Part shown: piece after piece, positions 35,554 through 45,353 of the stretch
How the letters are laid out: each line of letters opens with the position of its first letter
How positions within the stretch are numbered: position 1 is the first letter of the stretch
NCBI GenBank assembly: GCA_030538075.1
Contig: JAUNUQ010000005.1
Coordinates: forward strand, 28,425 to 92,424
From: Tissierellia bacterium
Lineage (GTDB): Bacteria > Bacillota > Clostridia > Tissierellales > Peptoniphilaceae
Length of the DNA stretch: 64,000 nucleotides
Reading direction: 5' to 3'
The notes under the pieces: model-generated
The model's database searches: none
What the model saw: the letters and a program-made list of their open reading frames with translations, nothing else
Told to the model about the DNA's origin: nothing
Program-made: the position numbers and the translations under genes

Positions 35554-38038
35554 CGATATCTCTCAGATCTCAGTGCGCTATTTAAAGAAGGACAAGCTGC
35601 GCACCGCCCTCACCAGCATCACCATTATCGCCGCAGTAGCCATCATCCTCCTAGGAGGTGGACTCCTCGTGGGGATGCGGGACTTATTAGACTACGATCA
35701 ATTCAGCGAAACTGGCTATCAACAAGGCACCATCGAAGAAGTGGATGTGGGCTTATATAGGAGATTGCGTCTTAACGTCAACGTGGAAGAGGTCAGCCTA
35801 GACCGTCCCTTGGGCGTTGCTACAAAGCTAGTCTTTGAAACGGGACCGCCAAGAGAGTATACGGTGGACAAGCCACCCCTTATTCGAGAATACGATGGGA
35901 ACTCCGAGCGAATCAACCCGGATCTATTGGTAGCAGGGCGCTTTCCAAGCTCGCCGAATGAGGTGGCACTGGACAGCACGGGGTCTGACCCCATTGCAAC
36001 AGAGGAAGACCTGGGGTTGACGGTCCACATAACTCGCCAAATTGAGTCAAGCGGTGAGGAGATGACCCAGTCCTATACAATAGTCGGTCTGATGCGCAGG
36101 CAAGAAGCGAGTTACTCCTCCCCTTATGCCAGCGTCGTCATCGGCATGGGAGAGCCAGCACCGGATACGGTCTATCGGGCCAATGTCTTCTTAAAAGATG
36201 ATGCAGGAGCGCAAGCCCAGTTGACAGGGATCATGGGCAGGCTGGGCATTTCCTTTGATCAATTGACAATGAACCCGAAGTACGAGAATTTTGGAAACAA
36301 CTATGGCGCTGCCCTGGTCTTTACCGGCATAGGGATTCTGTATTTTTTGACGATCGCCGCCCTCAGTTTCGGCGGGATCTATGCCGTATTCAATCTGACC
36401 TATTGGGAGCGCATGAGGCAATATGGCCTGATACGCGCCATTGGTGCCACAGAGAGTCAAATCCGGCAGATCGTCAAAAGAGAGATCCTCGTCTTATCGG
36501 CGACCTGCATCCCCATTGGAGCCATCTTGGGGACGGTTCTCCAGTTTTTCCTCTTTCGCATGCTCAATCAAGAGGTCTTTCTGCTCTTTGGATATCGGGA
36601 TTTTCAGATCCGCATCTACCCCATGGTGATTCTGCTCACGAGTGCGATCAGCTTTTTCTTCGTATATGTCTCAATCTATAGCGCATCCTTGCGACGGGGA
36701 AATCTATATCCCCAGGACATGATGCGCCAAAGCGAAGAGGGCGGGAGGGTCAGCGGCTTTAAGAAAAAATACCGCATCACCCGCTTCCTATTTGGAATGG
36801 AGGCCTATCTCGCCAAGCGAAATTTGGATCGGGCTAAATCCAAGTTCTTCCTGACCTCCATCTCTATCGCGGTCACAATCACCTTATTTGTTTTGGCCCT
36901 CTTTGTGGCTAAGGCAAATACCCATACAGCGCAAAATATGGGCATAGGGTTTACGGATCTGCATATCGAATACTCCCCGGTGAACATGGACCAGGCCATC
37001 GAGATCAAACACAAACTCGAGGATCTCGAAGGAGTCACCGCCGTATACCAGCGTTACACAATTGCTGCCAATCTGATCCTCGATTCGGATCAGATCATGG
37101 AGGACTGGAAAAGAGAGCTCCCCATGGAAGAGCTGGCAAGTGGGCAGACCCTCTACTATAATCAAGCCGTCTATATCGCAGACCATGAGGAATTTGGCGA
37201 GATGATGGGCATTATCCCCGAAAGGCAGTCAGAGATCATGGGTGAGGTCTTAGAAGAGGGAGGGGCCATTGTCCTACTAAACGGCTCCACCATTCACGAT
37301 GATACGGGTACGACCAGCAATACCGTCGAAATACAGCCGGTCTTTGGCGGCTATGCGGTACTTCCCATTAGCACCTATGCGATAAAGGGAGACTATCCAT
37401 TTGGCCCGAATGTAGCGATAATGGTGATCGTTCCCTATGGGACCTTTCTCTCAAATTTTCAAAACACCTCACTGGAAGATGTGCCAGTGATTTTGAATAT
37501 CAATGTACAAGACGAAGCTGCCATCAATAGGGTGTCCGGTCTGTTGGAGCAATATGGGGTCGGTAGTGCATCGATCTTTAGCTCCAACTATGAGGATCGA
37601 ACGAAGACCCTGGCAAAATATGAGACCCTCAACTCCTTTATGTATTTGTTCATTGGAGCCATCGTCTTACTCTCGGTGCTCAACCTCTTCAATGCCATGA
37701 GCACCAACACCTTCACCAGAAAGCGGGAGCTCTCCATCCTAAAAGCCGTTGGAATGAGCGATAAACAGATGCTGCGCATGCTCTCCATGGAGAGTCAGGA
37801 ATACTGCATAGTAGGTGCAATTCTCAGCTTTGTATTCAGCTTGATTCTCCTGCAGCTGATAGGCAGCGGTATATATGGCCAATTCCTATTGCCCATATAT
37901 GGTGGCCCCAGTACCATACAGTATCCGATCATAGGCTATTTTTTGGCCGTGGCCGTCACCTTCCTCGTCAGCAACCTCGCCAGCCGATTTGCCTTTCGAA
38001 GGATAACGGGAGAAGAATTTGTGGAGAACTTGAAATAG
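35546..38038 (+). CDS. FtsX-family ABC permease (MacB-like, two FtsX domains)
   Basis: 830 residues from the ATG at 35546, overlapping the ATPase gene by 8 bp. TM1 near 20-42, large outer domain to about 260, three helices with FNLTYWERMRQYGLIRAIGA, then a second repeat with helix near 430-452, outer domain about 455-700, and final helices with FTRKRELSILKAVGM. Architecture fits mechanotransmission-type exporters. Expression likely controlled by the upstream two-component system. Confidence 0.9.
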   Translation: MISDISQISVRYLKKDKLRTALTSITIIAAVAIILLGGGLLVGMRDLLDYDQFSETGYQQGTIEEVDVGLYRRLRLNVNVEEVSLDRPLGVATKLVFETGPPREYTVDKPPLIREYDGNSERINPDLLVAGRFPSSPNEVALDSTGSDPIATEEDLGLTVHITRQIESSGEEMTQSYTIVGLMRRQEASYSSPYASVVIGMGEPAPDTVYRANVFLKDDAGAQAQLTGIMGRLGISFDQLTMNPKYENFGNNYGAALVFTGIGILYFLTIAALSFGGIYAVFNLTYWERMRQYGLIRAIGATESQIRQIVKREILVLSATCIPIGAILGTVLQFFLFRMLNQEVFLLFGYRDFQIRIYPMVILLTSAISFFFVYVSIYSASLRRGNLYPQDMMRQSEEGGRVSGFKKKYRITRFLFGMEAYLAKRNLDRAKSKFFLTSISIAVTITLFVLALFVAKANTHTAQNMGIGFTDLHIEYSPVNMDQAIEIKHKLEDLEGVTAVYQRYTIAANLILDSDQIMEDWKRELPMEELASGQTLYYNQAVYIADHEEFGEMMGIIPERQSEIMGEVLEEGGAIVLLNGSTIHDDTGTTSNTVEIQPVFGGYAVLPISTYAIKGDYPFGPNVAIMVIVPYGTFLSNFQNTSLEDVPVILNINVQDEAAINRVSGLLEQYGVGSASIFSSNYEDRTKTLAKYETLNSFMYLFIGAIVLLSVLNLFNAMSTNTFTRKRELSILKAVGMSDKQMLRMLSMESQEYCIVGAILSFVFSLILLQLIGSGIYGQFLLPIYGGPSTIQYPIIGYFLAVAVTFLVSNLASRFAFRRITGEEFVENLK

Positions 38039-38186
38039 GGTCGTTGTATTCTCTGCTAAAAAGGGAGCAATCAAAAGCGTAGAAAAGAAACTGGTTATGA
38101 CCAGTTAAAGAATTCTAAATGGGATCCAGAGCTTAGAGTCAGTAAAGATGGCGCTGTCTCGAGGTCCTGTTGACAACGGAATGGAT

Positions 38187-38230
38187 GGCGATGGGCTTTA
38201 ACGAATGGTGGGAAGAGTTAACGCCCATCG
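38187..38230. repeat. 15-bp inverted repeat of unknown function
   Basis: GCGATGGGCTTTAAC (38187-38201) and GTTAACGCCCATCGC (38216-38230) are complementary with one mismatch. No T-run follows on either strand, so a simple terminator is unlikely. It lies in the 361-bp gap 38039-38399, which contains no gene. Confidence 0.6.
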
Positions 38231-38273
38231 CAAAACTTCGAAATTTCGATATTCAATTACTCTGCATTTGTAG

Positions 38274-38302
38274 TTGAGTTTTTTTGAAAATAGGGTTATA
38301 CT
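38274..38302 (+). promoter_or_regulatory. Sigma-A promoter of the YbtPQ-like/Opp operon
   Basis: TTGAGT (38274-38279) and TATACT (38297-38302) are spaced by 17 bp. It is about 100 bp before the first gene. Confidence 0.75.
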
Positions 38303-38308
38303 AATAGA

Positions 38309-38328
38309 TGGTTAGCGTAGACTAATCA
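38309..38328. promoter_or_regulatory. Palindromic operator just after the -10 element
   Basis: TGGTTAG (38309-38315) and CTAATCA (38322-38328) form a 7+7 inverted repeat (one mismatch) with 6-bp spacer, placed over the expected start site. Half-sites resemble DtxR/MntR-family boxes, but the spacer is longer. A repressor site is inferred. Confidence 0.5.
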
Positions 38329-38330
38329 AA

Positions 38331-38370
38331 ATCGACACAATAGTTACCGAGATGATTTATTGTGGTCGAT
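38331..38370 (+). promoter_or_regulatory. Leader hairpin before the YbtPQ-like genes
   Basis: ATCGACACAATA (38331-38342) pairs with TATTGTGGTCGAT (38358-38370) with one bulged base. Located between operator and ribosome site; role unknown. Confidence 0.4.
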
Positions 38371-38399
38371 TATCGTAAAAAAGAGAAGAGGTGTATTTG

Positions 38400-40250
38400 A
38401 TGGTTAGTCAGAACTATCAAAAAGAAAGAGATTTGGATAGTATTTCACCCAAACGGAAAAAAGGGGAAAGTGATGCGAGGAACGCGCAGAAGTCAATGGA
38501 TGGTCAAACTGCGATGAAACGCCTTTCCAAACCCATTAAGGGGACCTTGGCATTGGCGCAGGTATTGACGGGGATTTCTGCGGTGCTAGGTGTAGCGCCC
38601 TATATGGCACTGGTTGAGCTGGGGAGGCTATTAATTGAAGCCTTTCGAGTGGGAAGTACCGATGAAGAGGCGATTCGCCGTACAATCTTATTCTTGACAG
38701 GCACATTTTGTGCAAGACTGGGAATCTACTTTGTAGCTCTATTGGTCACACATTTTGCGGATTTGAAGCTGAGAAGTCAGCTGCGCAGCGAGATCGTAGC
38801 TGGCATGGCAACTGCGCCACTGTCTTGGTTTACGACTTCAAACTCTGGCTCTATCAGGAAAGTTGTGCAAGATGATACAAAGCTGGTGCATACAGTCATT
38901 GCCCATGGTCCAATCGAAAGAATCAATGCGATCATGTCGCCAATTGCTCTATTGGCATATGCTTTTTATGTGGATTGGCGTCTGGGCATCCTATCCGTGG
39001 TGACGGTTCCAATTTATATGTTTATCTATTCGATCGGCATGCGAGGTATGCCAGAGAAAACCGCTGAGATGGACACTTATTTGGAGAGAGTATCCGCAAC
39101 GATGGTGGAATTTGTCTCCGGGATTACAGTCGTAAAGGCTTTTGGAAGGGTTGGGAAAGCCCACGGAAGTTACAGCCGTGCGGCTGATCAGTTCTCTGCA
39201 TTCTACAATGGTTGGTGTATGCCACTGGTGAATGTCACATGTTTTTCGAAGACTTGGATCTCAATTCCCGTATTGCTTCTGATCAATCTAGGTGTCGGGT
39301 CGATATTGATGCATAGTGGTTATGTAGATTTTTCGCAGCTGCTGGCAACGACATTAATCGCCCTTGTATTACCGGAGGCGATCATCACGATAGCGACGAT
39401 CTCGTGGTCTTATCAGCTGGCTGGGTCTGCAGCTTTGAGACTATGCGAGATCTTAGATCTCGAACAGCTTCCCATGCCGATGCATGGGAGAATCCCTACT
39501 GGTCTAAAGGTGGAGTTTCAAAATGTGAGTTTCAGCTATGGCAAGACCCTAGCTCTCAGTGAAGTGAATTTGACCTTGGAGCCGGGAACAGTCACGGCAC
39601 TCATCGGGCCCTCCGGTTCAGGAAAGACTACATTGGCGACCTTGCTTGCAAGATTCAACGACCCAGATTCGGGGGAGATCACTTTGGGCGGTGTATCCTT
39701 ACGGAAAATGGACGAAGAAACCTTATATAAAGAGGTAGCATTTGTACTGCAAGACGCTCAATTACTTAATATTTCAATACTTGAGAACATACGCTTAGGC
39801 TCTCCAAACTCTAAGTTAGAAGAAGTACGATCAGCGGCTCGCATTGCGAATATTGACGACTTTATCATGTCCTTACCAGAACAATACGATACGGTATTGG
39901 GAACCGATACTCGCTTTTCCGGAGGCCAGGAGCAGCGAATCGCCATCGCCAGAGCGGTGTTGATCGATGCATCTATCTTGATCCTAGATGAGGCGACAGC
40001 CTTTGCGGACCCGGAATCAGAGGCAGAGATTCAAGAAGCTCTAAGTAAACTGGTGAAAAATCGGACGGTATTGGTAATCGCCCACCGTCCAGCTGCCATA
40101 CTTGGAGCAGATCAGATTGTCGTAATGGATCGGGGAAGAATCTGTGCAGTGGGTCGCCACAGTGAAATCATGGCAGAGCCGCATTATCAGCTCTTACTTC
40201 AGCAATCGACGGCTCATGGTGAACTAGGAGGTGCCATACATGCGAACTAA
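38400..40250 (+). CDS. ABC transporter, fused membrane/ATPase, YbtP/IrtA-like
   Basis: 616 residues from the ATG at 38400 after AGAAGAGGTGTATTTG. Long charged N-terminus, six-helix ABC exporter-fold domain (about 50-330), then ATPase with Walker A GPSGSGKTT, signature FSGGQEQR and Walker B ILDEATAFADPESE. The DEATAFAD variant is typical of the YbtPQ/IrtAB group, which, despite exporter fold, import metal-siderophore complexes. Forms a heterodimer with the next protein. Direction of transport is not proven. Confidence 0.85.
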   Translation: MVSQNYQKERDLDSISPKRKKGESDARNAQKSMDGQTAMKRLSKPIKGTLALAQVLTGISAVLGVAPYMALVELGRLLIEAFRVGSTDEEAIRRTILFLTGTFCARLGIYFVALLVTHFADLKLRSQLRSEIVAGMATAPLSWFTTSNSGSIRKVVQDDTKLVHTVIAHGPIERINAIMSPIALLAYAFYVDWRLGILSVVTVPIYMFIYSIGMRGMPEKTAEMDTYLERVSATMVEFVSGITVVKAFGRVGKAHGSYSRAADQFSAFYNGWCMPLVNVTCFSKTWISIPVLLLINLGVGSILMHSGYVDFSQLLATTLIALVLPEAIITIATISWSYQLAGSAALRLCEILDLEQLPMPMHGRIPTGLKVEFQNVSFSYGKTLALSEVNLTLEPGTVTALIGPSGSGKTTLATLLARFNDPDSGEITLGGVSLRKMDEETLYKEVAFVLQDAQLLNISILENIRLGSPNSKLEEVRSAARIANIDDFIMSLPEQYDTVLGTDTRFSGGQEQRIAIARAVLIDASILILDEATAFADPESEAEIQEALSKLVKNRTVLVIAHRPAAILGADQIVVMDRGRICAVGRHSEIMAEPHYQLLLQQSTAHGELGGAIHAN

Positions 40251-41997
40251 ATCGAATGCACTTACACCGCGCTATAAGCGGCTAATGGAAAAAGAGTCAT
40301 GGAAGGATTTTTCGATCGGTATCACCCTGGGGATCTTAGCGGGGACCCTCACGGGGTTGGCATTGATCATATTATTACCCGCCTGTGTCAGCTTGTCAGG
40401 AGGCCACATAGTATGGGGTCTAAGATTTGACGGCTGGTTGATCACTCTTGCCGTTTTGTCCGTTGTTGTGGCAATTCTAGATTTCTTCGGACAAAAAATT
40501 GGCTACATTGGCGCCCTGGGATTTATGCATGATATGCACCATAAGATCGGAAACAAGATCGCAGGGTTGCCCCTTGGATGGTTTCAAGCAGATAGTGCAG
40601 GGACCCTTTCGCGGATGGTAACCCAGGAGATGATGAATTTAGCGCAGTCCGCTGCCACATTCATCTATCAGCTATTCTATACCATTGCCTCGACCATTGT
40701 CATCATCATCGGTTCCTGGATATGGAGTCCTCATTTGGGCATCTTGCTGAGCGTTGCGATACCAATCCTATTTTTCCTACTGCAGTTTTCGCGCAGGTTC
40801 ATATCCAAGGGAAAGTCGATGATAGATCCCCATGAAGATGAAGTGGCTTCAAGGATGGTGGAGTTTGCCCGTTGTCAAGGTGCCTTACGCTCCTGCAACG
40901 CCAGCAGTGGTTACCCACCGCTGTTCAGAGCATTTGAAGAGGCGGATATCATAGGTAGACGAGCACTATGGTGGGAGGCCCTAGGAAATGGGCTATCTGG
41001 ATCCTTTGTCCAAATGATTGTCGTCGGGATGATCTACTTATGTGTTAACCTGGCGATTTCCGGACAGTTGGGCGCCCTTGAGACTGTTGCGACAATCGGC
41101 ATGTGCCTGCGTTTTACAAAAATGCTGGAGGACATTACTACGAATCTCGCGGGAATGGAGGAAAGGCGCATATTGATGGATCATGTGGATGAGGTGATGG
41201 ACACTGTGGAGATGCAGGTACCATCCAAGTCCAAGCCATATCAAGAAAAAGGTAGCCTTTCCATGAAAAGTGTATCCTTTTCATATGAACCAGCCCAACC
41301 GATTCTACGGGATATATCCTTTGATATTCCCTCAGGGACGATGTGTGCGTTAGTAGGACCTTCGGGCTGTGGTAAGACGACCATTGTGCGTTTACTCTCT
41401 CGATTCTACGATGTGGACAGCGGTCAGGTCTTAATCGGTGGGGTGGATGTAAAGGATCTGACGACAGAGGATTTGATGTCACAGATCTCCATGATCTTCC
41501 AGGATGTCTATCTATTTGATGACAGTTTGAAAGCAAATATTAAAGTGGGAAATCCGATGGCGACTGATGCACAAATACGAGCAGCAGCTGATTTAGCTGG
41601 CGTTACAGAAATCGCAAACCGCTTGCCGGACGGATGGGATTCGAGAGTAGGCGAAGGCGGCCGAAGTCTCTCTGGCGGTGAAAGGCAGCGGGTCTCCATC
41701 GCACGCGCTTTGGTGAAACAGGCTCCCATCGTGCTCGTTGACGAGGCGACTAGCGCCTTGGATGCTGAAAACGAAGGCAATATCGTCCGTGCTTTTGAAG
41801 AACTTAGAAAGTATGCGACCTTGGTAGTCATTGCTCATAAACTTGAAACGATCCAAAATGCGGATCAGGTCCTCGTGTTAAATGATAGAGGTCAGGTGAT
41901 ACAGACGGGTTCCCATGAAGAGTTGATCGCTCAAAAAGGGCAGTATCAGGATTTCTGGGAGTACCGAAACCGAGCAGCAGATTGGTCATTAGTGTAA
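40240..41997 (+). CDS. ABC transporter, fused membrane/ATPase, YbtQ/IrtB-like
   Basis: 585 residues from the ATG at 40240 after CTAGGAGGTGCCATAC, overlapping the previous gene by 11 bp. Six-helix domain (about 28-310) and ATPase with GPSGCGKTT, LSGGERQR and VDEATSALD. Canonical D-loop, unlike its partner. Heterodimer partner of the preceding protein. Confidence 0.87.
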   Translation: MRTKSNALTPRYKRLMEKESWKDFSIGITLGILAGTLTGLALIILLPACVSLSGGHIVWGLRFDGWLITLAVLSVVVAILDFFGQKIGYIGALGFMHDMHHKIGNKIAGLPLGWFQADSAGTLSRMVTQEMMNLAQSAATFIYQLFYTIASTIVIIIGSWIWSPHLGILLSVAIPILFFLLQFSRRFISKGKSMIDPHEDEVASRMVEFARCQGALRSCNASSGYPPLFRAFEEADIIGRRALWWEALGNGLSGSFVQMIVVGMIYLCVNLAISGQLGALETVATIGMCLRFTKMLEDITTNLAGMEERRILMDHVDEVMDTVEMQVPSKSKPYQEKGSLSMKSVSFSYEPAQPILRDISFDIPSGTMCALVGPSGCGKTTIVRLLSRFYDVDSGQVLIGGVDVKDLTTEDLMSQISMIFQDVYLFDDSLKANIKVGNPMATDAQIRAAADLAGVTEIANRLPDGWDSRVGEGGRSLSGGERQRVSIARALVKQAPIVLVDEATSALDAENEGNIVRAFEELRKYATLVVIAHKLETIQNADQVLVLNDRGQVIQTGSHEELIAQKGQYQDFWEYRNRAADWSLV

Positions 41998-42035
41998 GAT
42001 TAGAATATTTTTAAGGGAAAGGAAAAAGAGTTAAG

Positions 42036-43574
42036 ATGATGAAAGATAGAAAAAGACGTATATTGGCATTAATTGGCACGGTGGTATTGCTATTCTCCTC
42101 CTGCAGGGGAACAGAGCAAGCGAAGCCGAAGCCGCAAACCGAACAGACAGTAGCGGTTGAGGACCAAAAGGTGTCAGCAAGCCCTCCCCTGCGCTTGGGA
42201 GTCCTATTCAATCCCGATGACTCAGTGGATCCGGCGACGATCACATCGCCAGGGGGGATGGCATTGGCATTTTATGTATATGACACCCTCTGTATGATGA
42301 GTGAAGATGGCATACGATATTCCTTGGCCGAGTCCATTGAACCCAATGCGGCAGGCGATATATTCACTATTGTATTGAAGGATAATCTCCAGTACTCAGA
42401 TGGAAGTCCAGTGACAGGCCAGGATATTATCGACTCTATCGTGTATCTTTCGAAAAGTGCAATGTATCAATCCATGTACAGCAATCTGGATCAGGAGGGT
42501 TGCAGCGCTTCTGGAAATACGGCAATCCTCAAGCTCAAGTCACCGATGTCCGATTTTGTGTTTTCATCCCTTGCGATGTTTTCGCCAATTGCACCCAAGG
42601 GCGCATTCAAGGGGATAGGAGCCGGTCCCTATGTCATTAAAGAGGGAGACGCTTCGAGTGGCTACACATTGACAGCACATGAAGAGTATCATGCTGGAAA
42701 ACCACCTATTCATGAAGTGATCTTGCTCCCAGTCACGGGATCGGCCTCCCAGGCCAATGCCCTTCGGGTGGGAGAGATTGACTACGCTTGGGGCTTAGAT
42801 CCAGCGGCCATTCAGAGTCTAGAAGGCGCAGATGATATCGAAATGCCCGAGAGCACCTTAGACAGCGCCGTAGCCAAAGAGCTGGTCCTCAACACGCGGG
42901 TTGCGCCTTTTAATGATCCAGAAGTGCGACATGCTGCAAAGCTCACGATCGATCGTGAAAAAATGGTGAACACCCTACTAGGAGAGAGTGGGGAATTGGC
43001 CAACGATATGCTGGGAAAGGGATACGACACCTACCCAGAGGATATACCTCAGAGAGAAGCGGATAAAGAAGAAGCAAAACGCATCTTCCAAGAAAAAGGT
43101 GTTACGGAATTCACAATAGTGGCATCGGACATCGTACCTGGTCAAGTGGCTGCAAGTGAGCTGATGCAGCAGGAATTTGCGGATGTGGGCGTTGTGGTGA
43201 CGATCAAGGAACTGGATCCACAGTCATTCTTTGCACAAATGGAAGACCTTTACAAGGAGTCGGCCTTCACCTTCTACTGGGTCAATCGCACGCCGATCGC
43301 TGAGTTTCGAAGTCAGGTGCTGAAGGATTCTCCCTACAATGTATCTGGGTATTATTCCGATGTGACGGAGGAGGAGTTCATCAAAGCCACATTCACCTCG
43401 GATGAAGCAGTGCAGAATGACGCGATTCGCGAGATATCAAAGGACATCCATGAAAATGGAGGGGAGCTGATATGGGGCTATCAAAAACAGCTTTCTGCAC
43501 ATCGTAAAGGTCTGCAGGGCGTGGTCATCACCCAATCCATTCCTTGGATTGCACAAGCGACCCTAGATTATTAA
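42036..43574 (+). CDS. ABC substrate-binding lipoprotein, family 5 (Opp/Nik type)
   Basis: 512 residues. Signal peptide with lipobox FSSC, Lys/Pro/Glu-rich spacer, then SBP_bac_5 (LRLGVLFNPDDSVDPAT, FTIVLKDNLQYSDGSPV, GAGPYVIKEGD). Together with the two permeases and fused ATPase downstream it makes a full importer. Its sequence is not closely similar to the B12-controlled binding protein at 19580. Confidence 0.87.
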   Translation: MMKDRKRRILALIGTVVLLFSSCRGTEQAKPKPQTEQTVAVEDQKVSASPPLRLGVLFNPDDSVDPATITSPGGMALAFYVYDTLCMMSEDGIRYSLAESIEPNAAGDIFTIVLKDNLQYSDGSPVTGQDIIDSIVYLSKSAMYQSMYSNLDQEGCSASGNTAILKLKSPMSDFVFSSLAMFSPIAPKGAFKGIGAGPYVIKEGDASSGYTLTAHEEYHAGKPPIHEVILLPVTGSASQANALRVGEIDYAWGLDPAAIQSLEGADDIEMPESTLDSAVAKELVLNTRVAPFNDPEVRHAAKLTIDREKMVNTLLGESGELANDMLGKGYDTYPEDIPQREADKEEAKRIFQEKGVTEFTIVASDIVPGQVAASELMQQEFADVGVVVTIKELDPQSFFAQMEDLYKESAFTFYWVNRTPIAEFRSQVLKDSPYNVSGYYSDVTEEEFIKATFTSDEAVQNDAIREISKDIHENGGELIWGYQKQLSAHRKGLQGVVITQSIPWIAQATLDY

Positions 43575-43582
43575 GTCTTATC

Positions 43583-44572
43583 ATGGAATACCAAAGGAAC
43601 AAACACTATAGGCTGAGAGCGTCGCAGTATGCCCTTATTCCGTGGCTCCTGCGTCGCTTCCTCCGCGGATTGGCATTGTGGATGATAGCCTGTTTTGTGC
43701 TATATCTCCTGCTAGAATTATTGCCGGGGGATGCTGCGACTCAGTTGGTCGGAAAGGATGGACCTGAGGCGGTGCAGAAGGCGAGGGCTGAGATGGGACT
43801 GGATCAGCCCTGGTTGATGCGCTATATCAGCTGGCTAAGAGGACTACTTCAAGGAGATCTCGGTCATAGCTTGGCGAGCAGAGTACCAGTGGCAAGGCTG
43901 ATGGCCAAGCCCCTATTAGCTACGCTCCTCGTGTCTGGTATCGTAGTGGTGGCACTAATACTGATCACAATTCCAGCATCCCTACTCCTGGGTTATCAAA
44001 GGAGCCGGATGACTTCTCTTGTCTCGGCAGGGGCGATCACGATCAGCGCATTGCCGGAATTCGTCACCGGTATCATCATGATGGGGGTCCTATGTATTGG
44101 AGCTCGTATTCTTCCGGTGCTTTCCGTCCCTGGACCAAACCAGTCAGTCTGGGATCGGCCAATCACCCTCGTACTACCAGCTCTAATTCTCTGGTTGACC
44201 TGCTCAGCCGGAATTTTTCGACGCGTGCGAGCCATGGTGTCTACCTATGCCTCTTCGGCTTATGTGAGGGAGGCAGAGCTTGCAGGCCTATCCCATATGC
44301 GGGTGCTCTGTTTTCATTTGTTGCCGACGATTCGCGGTGGAATTGGCCAATTACTCGCCCAGAACATTCCATATCTCTTGGGTGGTGCCGTGGTTGTCGA
44401 ATTTGTCACATCCTTTCCCGGTATGGGACTGACTTTGACAATGGCCATTGCAAACCGAGAGACACCGATCATCATGGGGATTTGTGCACTATTGATGCTA
44501 GTTTTCGTGCTCTTCTACACCTTCGCAGATCTACCTAGCAAGAGCAATGAAAGGATTACGGCGGTGCTATGA
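43583..44572 (+). CDS. ABC permease, DppB/NikB type
   Basis: 329 residues from the ATG at 43583; the ribosome site is weak, so coupling with the upstream gene is likely. LLLELLPGDAATQLVG at the first helix and the EAA loop AYVREAELAGLSHMRV are typical. About six helices. Confidence 0.87.
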   Translation: MEYQRNKHYRLRASQYALIPWLLRRFLRGLALWMIACFVLYLLLELLPGDAATQLVGKDGPEAVQKARAEMGLDQPWLMRYISWLRGLLQGDLGHSLASRVPVARLMAKPLLATLLVSGIVVVALILITIPASLLLGYQRSRMTSLVSAGAITISALPEFVTGIIMMGVLCIGARILPVLSVPGPNQSVWDRPITLVLPALILWLTCSAGIFRRVRAMVSTYASSAYVREAELAGLSHMRVLCFHLLPTIRGGIGQLLAQNIPYLLGGAVVVEFVTSFPGMGLTLTMAIANRETPIIMGICALLMLVFVLFYTFADLPSKSNERITAVL

Positions 44573-45351
44573 TGAGGAAAATGGCGAAGTTCTGGCTGGG
44601 GACTTTTCTCTTTGTGGCCGCAGCGGCATTATTTGCGCCCTTTGTACCAAATTATGGTGAAGCGGCGACCAAGACAATGGCATTTGCCTATCAGACCGGT
44701 GGCATATGGGGTATGGGATATGACTATTTGGGACGCCCTATCGCCGCTCAACTCATGCAAGGAGGACAGCAACTGCTCCTCGCTTCTCTTGCAACTGCGC
44801 TGTTCTCACAAGGGTTGGGCATGGCCATAGGTTTATGGCTGTCTACTAAGCCTCCCATAGAAAAAGGAGTATCCCTTCTGCTGGACGCCCTGCTGATTCT
44901 ACCAATGACGGTGGTCGCTTTGGTCGCCTATAGCAGTGCAGGGTCCTCCCTCTATGCGACAATTCCAATTACGACGATGCTGAGCATTCCCTTCACATCT
45001 CGCTACTACCGTGCAAATGCCCAGCCGCTCCTTCAAACGGCTTTTGTCGAACAAGCTCAAGTGGCAGGAGAGGCAATGCCCAAGATAATGATTCGAGAAG
45101 TTGTCCCCATCCTGATGCGCAGTATCCGAACAGACTTGGGTCAGGCATTCATCACAGCGATGTATCTATTGACGACGGTCAGTTTTTTAGGTGCAGGAAC
45201 CGAAGAAGTCGGATTTCTGTGGTCGACGATGGTCGCCAAAAATCTGCCAGGATTGGGATTAAACCCATGGGCTACGACAGCTCCCATCCTGGCGATTATT
45301 GCCATCACCGTTCCCCTGAATCTCTTTATTGACGCTGTGGAAGAGGACTGA
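44569..45351 (+). CDS. ABC permease, DppC/NikC type
   Basis: 260 residues, overlapping the previous gene by 4 bp. First-helix APFVPNYGEAA, GMGYDYLGRPIAAQLMQGG in place of the usual GTDxxGRD motif, and EAA-type loop FVEQAQVAGEAMPKIM. Somewhat divergent within the family. Partner of the DppB-type protein. Confidence 0.85.
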   Translation: MMRKMAKFWLGTFLFVAAAALFAPFVPNYGEAATKTMAFAYQTGGIWGMGYDYLGRPIAAQLMQGGQQLLLASLATALFSQGLGMAIGLWLSTKPPIEKGVSLLLDALLILPMTVVALVAYSSAGSSLYATIPITTMLSIPFTSRYYRANAQPLLQTAFVEQAQVAGEAMPKIMIREVVPILMRSIRTDLGQAFITAMYLLTTVSFLGAGTEEVGFLWSTMVAKNLPGLGLNPWATTAPILAIIAITVPLNLFIDAVEED

Positions 45352-45353
45352 TT

